Assembly (NCBI RefSeq): GCF_019966575.1
Contig: NZ_JAINFK010000001.1
Location: 310,001 to 374,000, forward strand
Reading direction: 5' to 3'
DNA: 64,000 nucleotides
Source: Oricola cellulosilytica
GTDB taxonomy: Bacteria; Pseudomonadota; Alphaproteobacteria; Rhizobiales; Rhizobiaceae
The first letter of the stretch is position 1; every line of letters begins with the position of its first letter. The notes under the pieces are model-generated. The model ran no database searches, was not told the DNA's origin, and saw only the letters and a list, made by a program, of their open reading frames with translations. Shown piece after piece: positions 1-10,046 of the stretch. The position numbers and the translations under genes were made by a program.

Positions 1-1
1 T

Positions 2-1096
2 CCGCTCACGCTGGAGGTCTGGTACCCGGCGGCCGACGATGCGGAGCCTTCCGACGATGCCGCCTACCAAGTGTTCCTGCGCGACGGAAAGACAGAAGCA
101 GACATTCACGGCAAGGCCATCCGCGACGCAGAGCCGGCCGACCTCGACGCGCCGCTGCCGGTGGTCGTCATCTCGCATGGCTATCCCGGCAACAGGTACC
201 TGTTGTTGCATCTTGCCGAGAACCTGGCGTCGAAAGGCTACGTCGCGGTTTCTGTCGACCATACCGATTCCACCTATAACGACCAGGCAATGTTCGGCTC
301 GACGCTGGTGAACCGGCCACTCGACCAGATTTTCGCCCTGAACGAGATCGCCCTTATGAACGAAGACGAAACGAGCTTCCTCCACGGACTTGCCGACGCT
401 TCTAACGCCGGCCTCCTCGGGTATTCGATGGGCGGATACGGGGCGGTGATCACGGCGGGGGGGGGCGTGACGCAGGCCTCCACCGAACTGTCCTGGGGCG
501 CGCCGGCGGGAACGCTCGAAATCCACCTGGCAGGCAGCGAGACACATGAGGAACTGATCGACGAACGGTTCAAAGCCATCGTCGCGATCGCGCCATGGGG
601 CATGGAACGCGGCTTCTGGGACGCCGAGGGTCTGGCCGGCGTGCGCAAGCCGATCTTCTTCATCGCCGGAAGCGATGACGATGTTTCCGGCTACGAGAAC
701 GGCGTCAAGGCAATCTACGAGGGCAGCGTGAACGCCGAACGCTACCTGCTGACATTCGACAACGCCAACCACAACGCCGCCGCTCCGATGCCCGCACCGG
801 CCGAATCCTGGAAGCCTGTCGAAACCCTCGATTTCGTACCCTTCGACCATTATGCGGATGCCGTGTGGGACACGGTGCGCATGAACAACATAACCCAGCA
901 TTTCGTCACCGCGTTTTTCGGAGTTCATCTGAAGGGCAACGAGGAGATGGCGGGCTATCTCGATCTGGTGGAGAATTCCAATGACGGTGTTCATGCACTC
1001 GAGGAGGACGGGACGCAGAAGCCCGAACACACCTATTGGCGGGGATTTGCCAACCGCACAGCCAAAGGACTGAGCCTGTCGAGCGCGGCCCCCTGA
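2..1096 (+). CDS. Alpha/beta hydrolase (dienelactone hydrolase / PAF-acetylhydrolase-like), 5' end outside the window
   Basis: The reading frame is open from base 2, so the N-terminus lies upstream of the window; about 364 residues are visible. The visible part has the alpha/beta hydrolase layout: a strand leading to an SHGYPG oxyanion-hole segment, and the nucleophile elbow GYSMGG with its Ser codon at 425-427. A later IAPWG strand and an acidic segment (AGSDDDVSG) precede a likely catalytic His in NANHNAA. This arrangement resembles predicted dienelactone hydrolases and platelet-activating-factor acetylhydrolase-like proteins; the substrate cannot be told. A signal peptide cannot be judged because the start is missing. 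It is followed after 69 bases by pgi in the same direction. Confidence 0.8.
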   Translation, partial: PLTLEVWYPAADDAEPSDDAAYQVFLRDGKTEADIHGKAIRDAEPADLDAPLPVVVISHGYPGNRYLLLHLAENLASKGYVAVSVDHTDSTYNDQAMFGSTLVNRPLDQIFALNEIALMNEDETSFLHGLADASNAGLLGYSMGGYGAVITAGGGVTQASTELSWGAPAGTLEIHLAGSETHEELIDERFKAIVAIAPWGMERGFWDAEGLAGVRKPIFFIAGSDDDVSGYENGVKAIYEGSVNAERYLLTFDNANHNAAAPMPAPAESWKPVETLDFVPFDHYADAVWDTVRMNNITQHFVTAFFGVHLKGNEEMAGYLDLVENSNDGVHALEEDGTQKPEHTYWRGFANRTAKGLSLSSAAP

Positions 1097-1165
1097 CCGG
1101 AACGACTCACTTGAAATATCGCGCGTGCCTCCGTTTATGAGAAACGCCATATCCGGAGACCTGCA

Positions 1166-2803
1166 ATGCCCTCCAAGACAGAAGCCATCGCCGCGCTAAG
1201 AGCGCATGCCTCAACAGGTGCGCCGAATGACATGCGCGCCGCCTTTGCATCCGACGAAGGACGGTTCGCCGCGCATCACGCGGTGCTGGACGACATGCTG
1301 CTGGACTGGTCGAAGTGCCGGGTGAACACCGAGACGCTGGGCCTGCTGGAGGCGCTTGCAGCCGCGAGTAAAGTCGAGGAGCGCCGCGACCGAATGTTCG
1401 CCGGAGAGCGCATCAACGCCACCGAGGATCGCGCGGTTCTGCATACAGCGCTCCGCAATCGCTCCGGCGAAGCCGTGACGGTCGACGGGTCGGATGTCAT
1501 GTCTGATGTCAACGCGGTGCTCGCCGCCATGGCCGATTTCTCCCACGGGATCCGCGCCGGAACGCTGACCGGCTCGAATGGCGGCGCGATCACCGATGTT
1601 GTCAATATCGGCATCGGCGGATCCGATCTCGGGCCGGCGATGGCGGTTCTCGCGCTCGCGCCCTATCACGACGGTCCGGGCTGCCATTTCGTCTCCAATG
1701 TCGACGGGGCGCATATCGCCGATACGCTGGACGGTCTCGATCCGGCGACGACTCTGTTCATCGTTGCGTCGAAAACATTCACCACCATCGAGACGATGAC
1801 GAACGCGAAAACGGCGCGCAGCTGGGTCGTCAACGCGCTCGGCGAGGCCGCCGTCTCATCGCATTTCTGCGCCGTCTCCACGGCGCTCGACAAGGTCGAT
1901 GCGTTCGGCATCCCCGAAGACCGCATCTTCGGGTTCTGGGACTGGGTCGGCGGACGGTATTCGCTGTGGAGCGCGATCGGCCTGCCTCTGATGCTGGCGA
2001 TCGGACCGGAAAAGTTCGGCGACTTCCTCTCTGGCGGCTACGCGATGGACCGGCATTTCCGCGAGGCGCCGACACGCGAGAACCTGCCGATGATGCTGGG
2101 CCTGATCGGCTATTGGCACCGCGCCATCTGCGATTATCCTTCGCGCGCGGTAATCCCTTACGACCAGCGGCTCGCCCGCCTCCCGGTCTACCTTCAGCAA
2201 CTCGACATGGAGTCGAACGGCAAGGGCGTGACGGTCACCGGCGAGCCGGTTGACGGGGTGTCCGGTCCGGTTGTCTGGGGTGAGCCGGGCACCAACGGCC
2301 AGCACGCCTTCTTCCAGCTCATCCACCAGGGGACCGACATAATTCCGGTAGAGTTCCTTGTCGCGGCGAACAGCCATGAGCCGGGACTGCGCCATCATCA
2401 CGACTTGCTGCTAGCCAATTGTTTCGCCCAATCAGCGGCATTGATGGCCGGGAGGACGCTGGAGGAAGCGAAGGCGCAGATGGCGTCGAAGGGGGTCGAC
2501 GGGCGAGCCATCGACGAGATCGCACCGCATCGCGTCTTCAGCGGAAACCGTCCTTCGCTGACACTCGTCTACGACAAGCTCGATCCGTTCACGCTCGGAC
2601 GCATCATCGCCCTTTACGAGCACCGCGTCTTCGTCGAGGCGCAGCTCTACGGCATCAATGCATTCGACCAGTGGGGCGTCGAACTCGGCAAGGAACTCGC
2701 GACAGCGTTGCTGCCGGTCGTCGAGACCGGCGAAGGCGCAAGCGAGCGCGACGGATCCACCGCCGCCCTCGTCGCCCACGCGCGCTCCCTGTCCGGGAAA
2801 TAA
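1166..2803 (+). CDS. pgi: Glucose-6-phosphate isomerase
   Basis: Interconverts glucose 6-phosphate and fructose 6-phosphate in the cytoplasm. The protein is 545 residues, the usual bacterial length. Visible family marks are the sugar-phosphate-binding GIGGSDLG segment near residue 149, the catalytic Glu in MESNGK near 349, the catalytic His in GTNGQHAF near 379, and the C-terminal signature [10 protein letters not shown] with the catalytic Lys near 508. The ATG is preceded by GGAGACCTGCA, a suitable ribosome binding site. It sits beside sugar-uptake and sugar-acid genes, so it can feed hexose released from alpha-glucosides into central metabolism. Confidence 0.97.
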   Translation: MPSKTEAIAALRAHASTGAPNDMRAAFASDEGRFAAHHAVLDDMLLDWSKCRVNTETLGLLEALAAASKVEERRDRMFAGERINATEDRAVLHTALRNRSGEAVTVDGSDVMSDVNAVLAAMADFSHGIRAGTLTGSNGGAITDVVNIGIGGSDLGPAMAVLALAPYHDGPGCHFVSNVDGAHIADTLDGLDPATTLFIVASKTFTTIETMTNAKTARSWVVNALGEAAVSSHFCAVSTALDKVDAFGIPEDRIFGFWDWVGGRYSLWSAIGLPLMLAIGPEKFGDFLSGGYAMDRHFREAPTRENLPMMLGLIGYWHRAICDYPSRAVIPYDQRLARLPVYLQQLDMESNGKGVTVTGEPVDGVSGPVVWGEPGTNGQHAFFQLIHQGTDIIPVEFLVAANSHEPGLRHHHDLLLANCFAQSAALMAGRTLEEAKAQMASKGVDGRAIDEIAPHRVFSGNRPSLTLVYDKLDPFTLGRIIALYEHRVFVEAQLYGINAFDQWGVELGKELATALLPVVETGEGASERDGSTAALVAHARSLSGK

Positions 2804-2886
2804 CCGAACCGCCCGGACGCGGGGGTGTGACCTTGCGGCAAAACGCGGCTTGTCCTATCGCTCGGCGCAAAGATCGCGAGGACCTC

Positions 2887-4686
2887 ATGACCGGAAATTC
2901 CCGCAAGACGCTGCGCAGCCAGGAATGGTTCGACAATCCCGACAATCCGGGAATGACCGCGCTCTATCTGGAGCGGTATCTGAACTACGGTCTGACCCGG
3001 GAGGAGTTGCAGTCGGGAAAGCCGATCATCGGTATCGCGCAGACGGGCTCCGATCTTTCGCCGTGCAACCGGCATCACATCGAACTCGCCAAGCGGGTGC
3101 GCGACGGGATCGTCGCGGCGGGGGGGATCCCGCTCGAATTTCCTGTGCACCCGATCCAGGAGACCGGCAAGCGGCCGACGGCAGCACTGGACCGCAACCT
3201 CGCCTATCTCTCCACGGTGGAGGTCCTTTACGGCTATCCGCTCGACGGAGTCGTGCTGACGATCGGCTGCGACAAGACCACACCCGCCATGCTGATGGCC
3301 GCCGCAACGGTCAATATTCCTGCGATCGCGCTGTCGGTTGGGCCGATGCTGAACGGCTGGCACCGGGGAGAACGCACCGGCTCCGGCACGATCGTCTGGA
3401 AATCGCGCGAGCGTCTCTCGGCGGGCGAGATCGATTACGAGGAGTTCATGGACCTCGTGGCTTCCTCGGCACCGTCCGTCGGCTACTGCAACACGATGGG
3501 AACGGCGACGACGATGAACTCGCTCGCCGAAGCGCTCGGCATGCAACTTCCCGGGTCGGCGGCCATTCCCGCGCCCTACCGCGAGCGCGGGCAGATCTCA
3601 TACGAGACAGGACGGCGTATCGTAGAGATGGTCCGCGAGGATTTGAAGCCGTCTGACATCATGACGCGCGAAGCCTTCGAAAATGCCATCGTCATCAACT
3701 CGGCAATCGGCGGCTCGACCAATGCGCCGATCCACCTCAACGCGATCGCACGTCATCTCGGCGTCGGTCTGGACAATGACGACTGGCAGAAGATCGGCCA
3801 CGAGATACCGCTGCTCGTCAACCTGCAACCGGCTGGCGAATATCTCGGCGAAGATTACTTCCACGCGGGCGGCGTGCCTGCCGTGGTGATGGAACTCATG
3901 AAGGCAAAGCTGCTGCCCAACCCGGACGCGATCACCGCGAACGGCCGCGGCATCGGCGACAACTGCAAGGATGTCGAAAACCTCAACGAGAATGTCATCC
4001 GCACGGTTGCCAGTCCCCTGAAGGAGCATGCCGGGTTCATCAATCTGAAGGGTTCGCTGTTCGATTCCGCGATCATGAAGACCAGCGTCATCTCGCCGGA
4101 ATTCCGCGAGCGCTATCTTTCAAATCCGGACGACCCGGAAGCATTCGAAGGCCCGGTGGCCGTCTTCGACGGACCGGAGGATTACCATCACCGGATCGAC
4201 GATCCGGCGGAGGGCATCGACGAAGGCACGATCCTGATCATGCGCGGGGCCGGACCGATCGGATATCCGGGCGGCGCGGAAGTGGTGAACATGCAGCCCC
4301 CGGATTACCTCATCAAACGCGGCGTGCACGCTCTGCCCTGCATCGGCGACGGCCGCCAGTCGGGCACGTCCGGATCTCCGTCGATCCTGAACGCCTCGCC
4401 GGAGGCGGCGGCGATGGGTGGCCTGGCATTGTTGAAAACCGGCGACCGGGTGCGTGTCGATCTGCGCAAGGGCGAGGCCAATATCCTGGTTTCGGACGAG
4501 GAACTGGGGGCACGGCGCAAGGCGCTGGAGGAGGCTGGCGGCTATCACTACCCCGATCACCAGACACCCTGGCAGGAAATCCAGCGCTCGATGGTCGATC
4601 AGCTCGCCAACGGCATGATCCTCAAGCCAGCAGTCAAATACCAGAAGATCGCCCAGTCAAAGGGTCTGCCGCGCGACAATCACTGA
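2887..4686 (+). CDS. Dehydratase of the IlvD/Edd family, D-xylonate dehydratase type
   Basis: Expected to dehydrate a sugar acid to a 2-keto-3-deoxy acid using an iron-sulfur cluster. The protein is 599 residues. Cys60 (SPCNR), Cys128 (IGCDKTTPA) and Cys201 ([12 protein letters not shown]) are the family cluster ligands. The opening [19 protein letters not shown], the ending PRDNH and the length resemble Caulobacter XylD as I remember it, more than IlvD or Edd. Arabonate or another pentonate remains possible. The frame is open far upstream, but the ATG at 2887 follows AGGACCTC and matches the family N-terminus. No xylose dehydrogenase or aldolase gene is adjacent; the FAH-family gene at 12875 is the only other candidate sugar-acid enzyme nearby. 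Confidence 0.78.
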   Translation: MTGNSRKTLRSQEWFDNPDNPGMTALYLERYLNYGLTREELQSGKPIIGIAQTGSDLSPCNRHHIELAKRVRDGIVAAGGIPLEFPVHPIQETGKRPTAALDRNLAYLSTVEVLYGYPLDGVVLTIGCDKTTPAMLMAAATVNIPAIALSVGPMLNGWHRGERTGSGTIVWKSRERLSAGEIDYEEFMDLVASSAPSVGYCNTMGTATTMNSLAEALGMQLPGSAAIPAPYRERGQISYETGRRIVEMVREDLKPSDIMTREAFENAIVINSAIGGSTNAPIHLNAIARHLGVGLDNDDWQKIGHEIPLLVNLQPAGEYLGEDYFHAGGVPAVVMELMKAKLLPNPDAITANGRGIGDNCKDVENLNENVIRTVASPLKEHAGFINLKGSLFDSAIMKTSVISPEFRERYLSNPDDPEAFEGPVAVFDGPEDYHHRIDDPAEGIDEGTILIMRGAGPIGYPGGAEVVNMQPPDYLIKRGVHALPCIGDGRQSGTSGSPSILNASPEAAAMGGLALLKTGDRVRVDLRKGEANILVSDEELGARRKALEEAGGYHYPDHQTPWQEIQRSMVDQLANGMILKPAVKYQKIAQSKGLPRDNH

Positions 4687-4710
4687 TTGCGCACGGCATG
4701 TTCGCAGCCG

Positions 4711-5823
4711 TCAGGCGGCAGCCCTGCGAGCGGCCGACAACGAATTTCCGTCGCCGTCGAACAGGTGCAACGCCTCCGGCGCCGCGACCAGATTGACCGT
4801 TTCGCCGCGCTTGATACTCACGTCGCCGGCCAGCTTGGCGATGACCGCATCATCGTGCCCGGCAACGCGGACATAGAGCAGAGTCACCTCGCCAAGGGCC
4901 TCGACAATGTCCACCTCGCCGACGATCATCGGCTCCTCGCCCGAGGCCGCAAGCTTCAAGTCTTCCGGGCGCACGCCGAGCTTCACCGACTTTCCCTTCA
5001 GCCTGGCATCGCCAGCGAGGGGCAGATGCGCCACACCGGAGCTTGTAATATCGACGTCGATCTTCGCACCGGAGACGTCTGTCACCGTAGCCGGAAGGAT
5101 ATTCATCGCAGGGGAACCAATGAACTGCGCTACGAAAAGGTTCGCAGGCCGGTGATAAAGTTCCATCGGCGATCCGACCTGCTCGATGTAACCGCCGCGC
5201 AGAACCACGATGCGATCTGCCAGCGTCATCGCCTCGACCTGATCGTGGGTGACGTAAATCATCGTCGTGTCGGGCATCGTCTCGTTGAGCTTGGCAATCT
5301 CGATGCGTGTCGCAACGCGCAGCGCGGCGTCCAGATTGGAGAGGGGTTCGTCGAAGAGGAACACTTTCGGATCGCGGCAGATCGACCGGCCGATTGCCAC
5401 ACGCTGGCGCTGGCCGCCGGACAGGGCTTTCGGGAGACGGTCGAGATAGGGCGTCAACTGGAGGATATTCGCGGCGTTCTGCACCCGTTTGTCGATCTCG
5501 TCCTTGCTCATCTTCGCGAGCCGCAGGCCAAAGGCCATGTTGTCGTAGACCGTCATGTGCGGGTAGAGCGCGTAGGTCTGGAACACCATGGCGATGCCGC
5601 GCTGAGAAGGCGGCACGTCGTTGACGACCATTCCGTCAATTTCCAGCGTTCCGCCCGTGATCTGCTCGAGACCGGCAATGCAGCGAAGCAGCGTCGATTT
5701 TCCGCAACCGGACGGACCGACGAAGACGATGAACTCGCCCTTCTGAATGTGCAGATCGATACCGTGCAGCACCTTCACCGTGCCGTAGGCCTTCTGCACA
5801 TTGGTCAGCTTCAACTCAGCCAT
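4711..5823 (-). CDS. aglK: Alpha-glucoside ABC transporter, ATP-binding protein AglK
   Basis: ATPase subunit of the carbohydrate importer, 370 residues, in the MalK/UgpC class. It has Walker A GPSGCGKST near residue 36, the signature LSGGQRQR near 134, Walker B FLFDEPLSNLD just after, the switch His in VTHDQ, and a C-terminal TOBE-type regulatory region containing GVRPEDL. The frame extends 21 codons further upstream, but the ATG at 5823 follows GGAGGAGTGGCG, a strong ribosome binding site, and starts with the usual MAELKLTNV. It is the last gene of the aglEFGAK operon, 34 bases after aglA. Confidence 0.93.
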   Translation of the reverse strand: MAELKLTNVQKAYGTVKVLHGIDLHIQKGEFIVFVGPSGCGKSTLLRCIAGLEQITGGTLEIDGMVVNDVPPSQRGIAMVFQTYALYPHMTVYDNMAFGLRLAKMSKDEIDKRVQNAANILQLTPYLDRLPKALSGGQRQRVAIGRSICRDPKVFLFDEPLSNLDAALRVATRIEIAKLNETMPDTTMIYVTHDQVEAMTLADRIVVLRGGYIEQVGSPMELYHRPANLFVAQFIGSPAMNILPATVTDVSGAKIDVDITSSGVAHLPLAGDARLKGKSVKLGVRPEDLKLAASGEEPMIVGEVDIVEALGEVTLLYVRVAGHDDAVIAKLAGDVSIKRGETVNLVAAPEALHLFDGDGNSLSAARRAAA

Positions 5824-5857
5824 CGCCACTCCTCCCTCGCGAGTTCCGCCGCAGCGG

Positions 5858-7525
5858 TTATTGAATGCGCCCGACAAATCCTCCAAGCGCCTCGAGTTTC
5901 AGGGTTTTACCCTCGAACCGTCCATTGAGCCGTGATGCCTGCATCGGCTCCGCCTCGACCCCGGGGGCGAACTCGACCGGCCCGTGAGTCAGATTAAACA
6001 CACACAAGATGCGATCGCCCTCGAATTCGCGGATATAGGCGACCACATCCTCGGGCGTATCCAGAAAGCTGATGCTGCCCTTCGCGAAGACCGGATATGC
6101 GCGCCGGAACTCGAGAAAGTCGCGATAGAATTCAAACACGCTGTCGTCGCGGCCCTGCTGCGTATCGACGGCCATCGCACGGTGAATGTCCGGAACGGGA
6201 AGCCAAGGCTTTTCGGTCGAGAAACCGCCGTTGGGCAGATTGCTCGCCCACACCATCGGCGTGCGGCAGCCGTCGCGACCCTTGAATTTCGGCCAGAAGC
6301 GAATTCCGTAAGGATCTTGCAGATCCTCATAGGCTATGTCGGCTTCGGGCAGGCCGAGTTCCTCGCCCTGATAGAGACAGACCGAGCCGCGCAGGGTGAG
6401 CAGGATCGCCGTTACGATCTTCAGATAGCGGTCGGGATCGCGCTCGAATGCGCCCCAGCGGCTGGCATGACGCACAACGTCGTGGTTCGAAAACGCCCAG
6501 CAGGACCATCCGTCGGGGGCTACCTTCTCGAAAGCCTCCACCACGGCACGGATCTTCGCTGCCGAAAGGGGTTCGGGGGAAAGGAAGTCGAACGAATAAC
6601 ACATGTGGATGCGCCGTTCGCCGGCGGTGTATTGCGCCACGATCTCGGTCCCGCGCTGCGCATCGCCGACCTCTCCGACAGCCGCGGCAGCCGGGAACTC
6701 GTCCAGAACCGCGCGGAAGCGTTCAAGGAATTTCAGGTTTTCCGGCTGGCTCTTGTCGTAGAGATGGTCCTGGTAGTTGTAGGGATTGACGTCCGGTGCG
6801 ATCGAGGCATTGCGGCCTTCGGGGGCAAGAGCCGGATTGTCCTGGAGACTTTCAGCATGAAAATAGAAATTGATCGTGTCGAGCCGGAAGCCATCCACGC
6901 CCAATTCCAACCAGAACCTGACGACGGCCAGAAGCTCGTCCTGAACTTGCGGATTATGAAAATTCAGGTCCGGCTGGCTCGCGAGGAAATTGTGCATGTA
7001 ATACTGGCGGCGGCTCGTGTCCCATTCCCAGGCTGACCCACCAAAGATCGACAACCAGTTGTTGGGCGGTGACCCGTCCGGTTTCGGATCGGCCCAGACA
7101 TACCAGTCGGCCTTGCTGTTCTCCTGCCCCGATCGGCTTTCCGCGAACCAGGGATGTTGGTCCGAGGTGTGAGAAATCACCAGATCGATCATCACCTTCA
7201 AACCGAGCGCGTGCGCGTCTTCGACGAGGACCCGGAAATCCTCGAGACTGCCGAACATGTGGTCAACGCCGTAATAGTCGCTGACGTCGTAACCGAAATC
7301 CTTCATCGGCGAGGTGAAGAACGGCGATATCCAGATCGCATCGGCGCCCAGATTGGCGATGTAGGGCAGCCGCTGGCGGATGCCGGTCAGATCACCAATG
7401 CCGTCGCCGTTGGAATCCTGAAAGGAACGCGGATAGATCTGGTAGATCACCGCGCCGCGCCACCAGTCGGGATCCGGCTTGACAGCCTCCTCGGGGGGCG
7501 TGGCGACGGAAGTGAAGACATTCAT
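5858..7525 (-). CDS. aglA: Alpha-glucosidase (GH13), AglA
   Basis: Cytoplasmic alpha-glucosidase that hydrolyses imported alpha-glucosides such as sucrose, maltose or trehalose. The protein is 555 residues. The GH13 barrel shows DWWRGAVIYQIYPRSF at the start, nucleophile Asp216 in DGFRLD, acid/base Glu285 in VGEVGD, and transition-state Asp349 in FSNHDV. There is no signal peptide, so it acts inside the cell after uptake. The ATG at 7525 lies 20 bases after aglG ends, with no strong Shine-Dalgarno; a GTG four codons earlier is possible. It is located inside the transporter operon, as in Sinorhizobium agl. Confidence 0.93.
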   Translation of the reverse strand: MNVFTSVATPPEEAVKPDPDWWRGAVIYQIYPRSFQDSNGDGIGDLTGIRQRLPYIANLGADAIWISPFFTSPMKDFGYDVSDYYGVDHMFGSLEDFRVLVEDAHALGLKVMIDLVISHTSDQHPWFAESRSGQENSKADWYVWADPKPDGSPPNNWLSIFGGSAWEWDTSRRQYYMHNFLASQPDLNFHNPQVQDELLAVVRFWLELGVDGFRLDTINFYFHAESLQDNPALAPEGRNASIAPDVNPYNYQDHLYDKSQPENLKFLERFRAVLDEFPAAAAVGEVGDAQRGTEIVAQYTAGERRIHMCYSFDFLSPEPLSAAKIRAVVEAFEKVAPDGWSCWAFSNHDVVRHASRWGAFERDPDRYLKIVTAILLTLRGSVCLYQGEELGLPEADIAYEDLQDPYGIRFWPKFKGRDGCRTPMVWASNLPNGGFSTEKPWLPVPDIHRAMAVDTQQGRDDSVFEFYRDFLEFRRAYPVFAKGSISFLDTPEDVVAYIREFEGDRILCVFNLTHGPVEFAPGVEAEPMQASRLNGRFEGKTLKLEALGGFVGRIQ

Positions 7526-7545
7526 AAAGACACATTCCCAAATTT

Positions 7546-8703
7546 CTATTTCACCGAGCCGGCGAGAAGGCCGCGCACGAGATATCTCTGCATGGCGAAG
7601 AACACCACCAGAGGAACGGCGATGGACACGAAGGCGGCGGTGGCCAAGATTTCCCAGTTGCCGCCCCTCGTACCGAGCAGTTCGACGATCTGGTTGGTCA
7701 TCACGGTCGTTTCCCCGGTCGCATCGATGAGGAACACCTTTGCGACGAGCAGATCGTTCCAGGTCCACAGAAACTGGAAGATCGCGAAGGAGGCGAGCGC
7801 CGGAAACGACAGCGGAAGGATGATCTTCGTGAAAATCTGGAAGTCGGTGGCGCCGTCCACCTTGGCATTCTCGATGATGTCGCGTGGCAGGCCGACCATG
7901 TAGTTGCGCAACAGGTAGACCGCCAGCGGCAAGCCGAAGCCGGTGTGGGCAAGCCAGACGCCGAGATAGCCCTTGCCGATGCCAATGCCGAGATGCAGGC
8001 GCAAGAGCGGAATGAGGGCAAGCTGCAACGGCACCACCAGGAGCGCGACGACGGCTGCAATCAGGAGGGCGCGTCCCGGAAACCGCATCCAAGCCAGTGC
8101 GTATGCGGCAAAGGCCGCGATGACGATGGGGATCACGGTTGCGGGAATGGTGACGGTCAGTGTGTTGAAGAACGCCTTGGCCATCGAGTCAGTGGTGGAC
8201 CCGCTGAAGAGAATCCTCTCGTAATTCTGCAGCGTAAACTCCGGCGGCGTCTTTGCTGTGACGAAGACGCGCTCGCCGCGCCGCGAGGTCAGTTCGGCGT
8301 CGCTTTCGAGCCGATAGTCGCCATTTGCCCCAACGGTGAGACGGCCGTCGTCGCCGAGATCGGCCGTCTCGCCGGGTTCGTAAGCCGAAATGTCGCGAGA
8401 CGACGTGCCCCAGGTCGAGATCGTTGCATCGGTGTTCTCATCATTGTCCGCGAACAGATTGCCGCTGACGACGAAGAGATTGCCGTCCTGCACCTGATCG
8501 GCGGCGGTGCCGGTCCGAAGTACGAGGCCCTGTTCGGCCGGGAACAGTGCGTTCCACCATCCGCTGGTGGAAATCTGGTCCGCGGTGCGGAACGACGAAA
8601 TGAACAGGCCGACGGTGGGAAAGAGCCAGAGAAGCACCAGCGCCAAAACCGAAAGATGGACCGCCCATGTGAGGCCGGATTTGCTGCCTGCGATTGATGA
8701 CAT
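7546..8703 (-). CDS. aglG: Alpha-glucoside ABC transporter permease AglG
   Basis: Inner-membrane permease of the MalG class, 385 residues. One N-terminal membrane helix is followed by a periplasmic segment of about 100 residues, then the remaining helices with the EAA-type loop NAKVDGATDFQIFTKIILP near residue 280, which contacts the ATPase. The large loop after the first helix is typical of AglG rather than MalG. The ATG is preceded by a G-rich AGGGGGGGACAGG. It begins 12 bases after aglF ends. Confidence 0.92.
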   Translation of the reverse strand: MSSIAGSKSGLTWAVHLSVLALVLLWLFPTVGLFISSFRTADQISTSGWWNALFPAEQGLVLRTGTAADQVQDGNLFVVSGNLFADNDENTDATISTWGTSSRDISAYEPGETADLGDDGRLTVGANGDYRLESDAELTSRRGERVFVTAKTPPEFTLQNYERILFSGSTTDSMAKAFFNTLTVTIPATVIPIVIAAFAAYALAWMRFPGRALLIAAVVALLVVPLQLALIPLLRLHLGIGIGKGYLGVWLAHTGFGLPLAVYLLRNYMVGLPRDIIENAKVDGATDFQIFTKIILPLSFPALASFAIFQFLWTWNDLLVAKVFLIDATGETTVMTNQIVELLGTRGGNWEILATAAFVSIAVPLVVFFAMQRYLVRGLLAGSVK

Positions 8704-8715
8704 CCTGTCCCCCCC

Positions 8716-9957
8716 TCAGCGCATTTCCTTGCGCGCGTTGTAGACGTTCCAGATCAGGATCGGCGACACGAGCAGCATGATGACGATCGCGCTGGCCGAA
8801 CCGACGCCCCAGTCGCTGGCGCGGAACAGCTTGTCGAACATGTAGTTCGCAAGCACCTGCGTCTCCCACTGACCGTTGGTCATGGCGAAGACGATATCGA
8901 AGACCTTGAGCACCACCAAGGTAATCGTGGTCCAGACGACGACGATCGTGCCCATGATCTGCGGCACCTTGATCTTGAAGAAGATGTCGAACGGGTTGGC
9001 GCCGTCGATGACAGCAGCTTCAACCGTTTCTTCCGGGATGCCACGAAGGGCCGCGGAGAGGATCACCATGGCAAATCCGGTCTGAATCCAGATCAGCACG
9101 ACCATCAGGAAGAAGTTGTTCCAGAAGGGAATTGTCAGCCAGGTCTGCGGCTGGCCATAGGGAAGGCTTACGGTCAATAGCGAGAAGATGGACTTGACCG
9201 ACAACCACAGGAGCCAAGCGCCTCCAAGCGCGACCACGGCGCGCAGCGGAATTGCCCACCACGAACCGCGTCCGCGGCGGTTTTCACCCCAAATGAGCGG
9301 TCTGAGCGAGAGATAGACGCCGTAGGCCATGAAGGCTCCGAACGCCAGAACTAGCAGCGCCGGGACAATGCGCAGGAAAAGGAACGAGAGCGGCCCGCCT
9401 TCGAAAGAGAGCCAGACAGCGTTCAGGACGCCGATCTGCTCCTGATCGGCAGCGCGTGTATCGTAGATCAGCTTGAAGATGACTGACGCGCCAACGAAGG
9501 AGATCGCCATCGGCATGAAAACCAGCGATTTGGCGATATTGCCCCAGCCGATCCGGTCCGTCAGCTGCGCGGCGAGCAGGCCGAAGGCGGTCGACGCGGC
9601 CGGAACAACGATCAGCCAGAGCATGTTGTTGCGCATGGCTTCCCAGAATTTCGGCTCACTCATCATCTGGGAATAATTGTCAAAGCCGACAAAGGCGCCG
9701 CCGGCATCACGGTCGGTGAACGACAGGCGCAACGTCTCAACGACGGGATATGCGAGATAGAGGCCGAGAGCGAAGATCGCCGGGAACAGGAAAAGCCAGG
9801 GGCGGACCATGTTCGCGCGGTTGATGTTGCGGCCCGCGTTGTCCCCGGTTGGCGGGAATATGAATCTGTCCAGTATCTGGTTCGACAGGTAGAAGTAGCC
9901 GATACAGCCGCCGACGCCGACGATGATGGTGATCAATCCCTGTAAAGCCGGATGCAT
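8716..9957 (-). CDS. aglF: Alpha-glucoside ABC transporter permease AglF
   Basis: Inner-membrane permease of the MalF class, 413 residues from the ATG at 9957. That ATG follows GGGAGGACGCC and is preferred over an in-frame start 18 codons upstream. Several hydrophobic segments are visible, with the cytoplasmic EAA loop VEAAVIDGANPFDIFFKIKV near residue 310. It is preceded by aglE (89 bases upstream) and followed closely by aglG; together with AglG it forms the membrane channel for alpha-glucosides. Confidence 0.92.
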   Translation of the reverse strand: MHPALQGLITIIVGVGGCIGYFYLSNQILDRFIFPPTGDNAGRNINRANMVRPWLFLFPAIFALGLYLAYPVVETLRLSFTDRDAGGAFVGFDNYSQMMSEPKFWEAMRNNMLWLIVVPAASTAFGLLAAQLTDRIGWGNIAKSLVFMPMAISFVGASVIFKLIYDTRAADQEQIGVLNAVWLSFEGGPLSFLFLRIVPALLVLAFGAFMAYGVYLSLRPLIWGENRRGRGSWWAIPLRAVVALGGAWLLWLSVKSIFSLLTVSLPYGQPQTWLTIPFWNNFFLMVVLIWIQTGFAMVILSAALRGIPEETVEAAVIDGANPFDIFFKIKVPQIMGTIVVVWTTITLVVLKVFDIVFAMTNGQWETQVLANYMFDKLFRASDWGVGSASAIVIMLLVSPILIWNVYNARKEMR

Positions 9958-10046
9958 GGCGTCCTCCCGATCCCCCAGTCCACATTCTGGCAGTCTGGCC
10001 GTCCGGGGCAAGGTGCCCCGAACGGTCGTGGTTCAATAAGACGAGC

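Noticed and set aside
4687-5928. Long plus-strand frame opposite aglK
   Set aside because: It is the shadow of aglK; the minus frame has all ABC ATPase motifs and a strong ribosome binding site.
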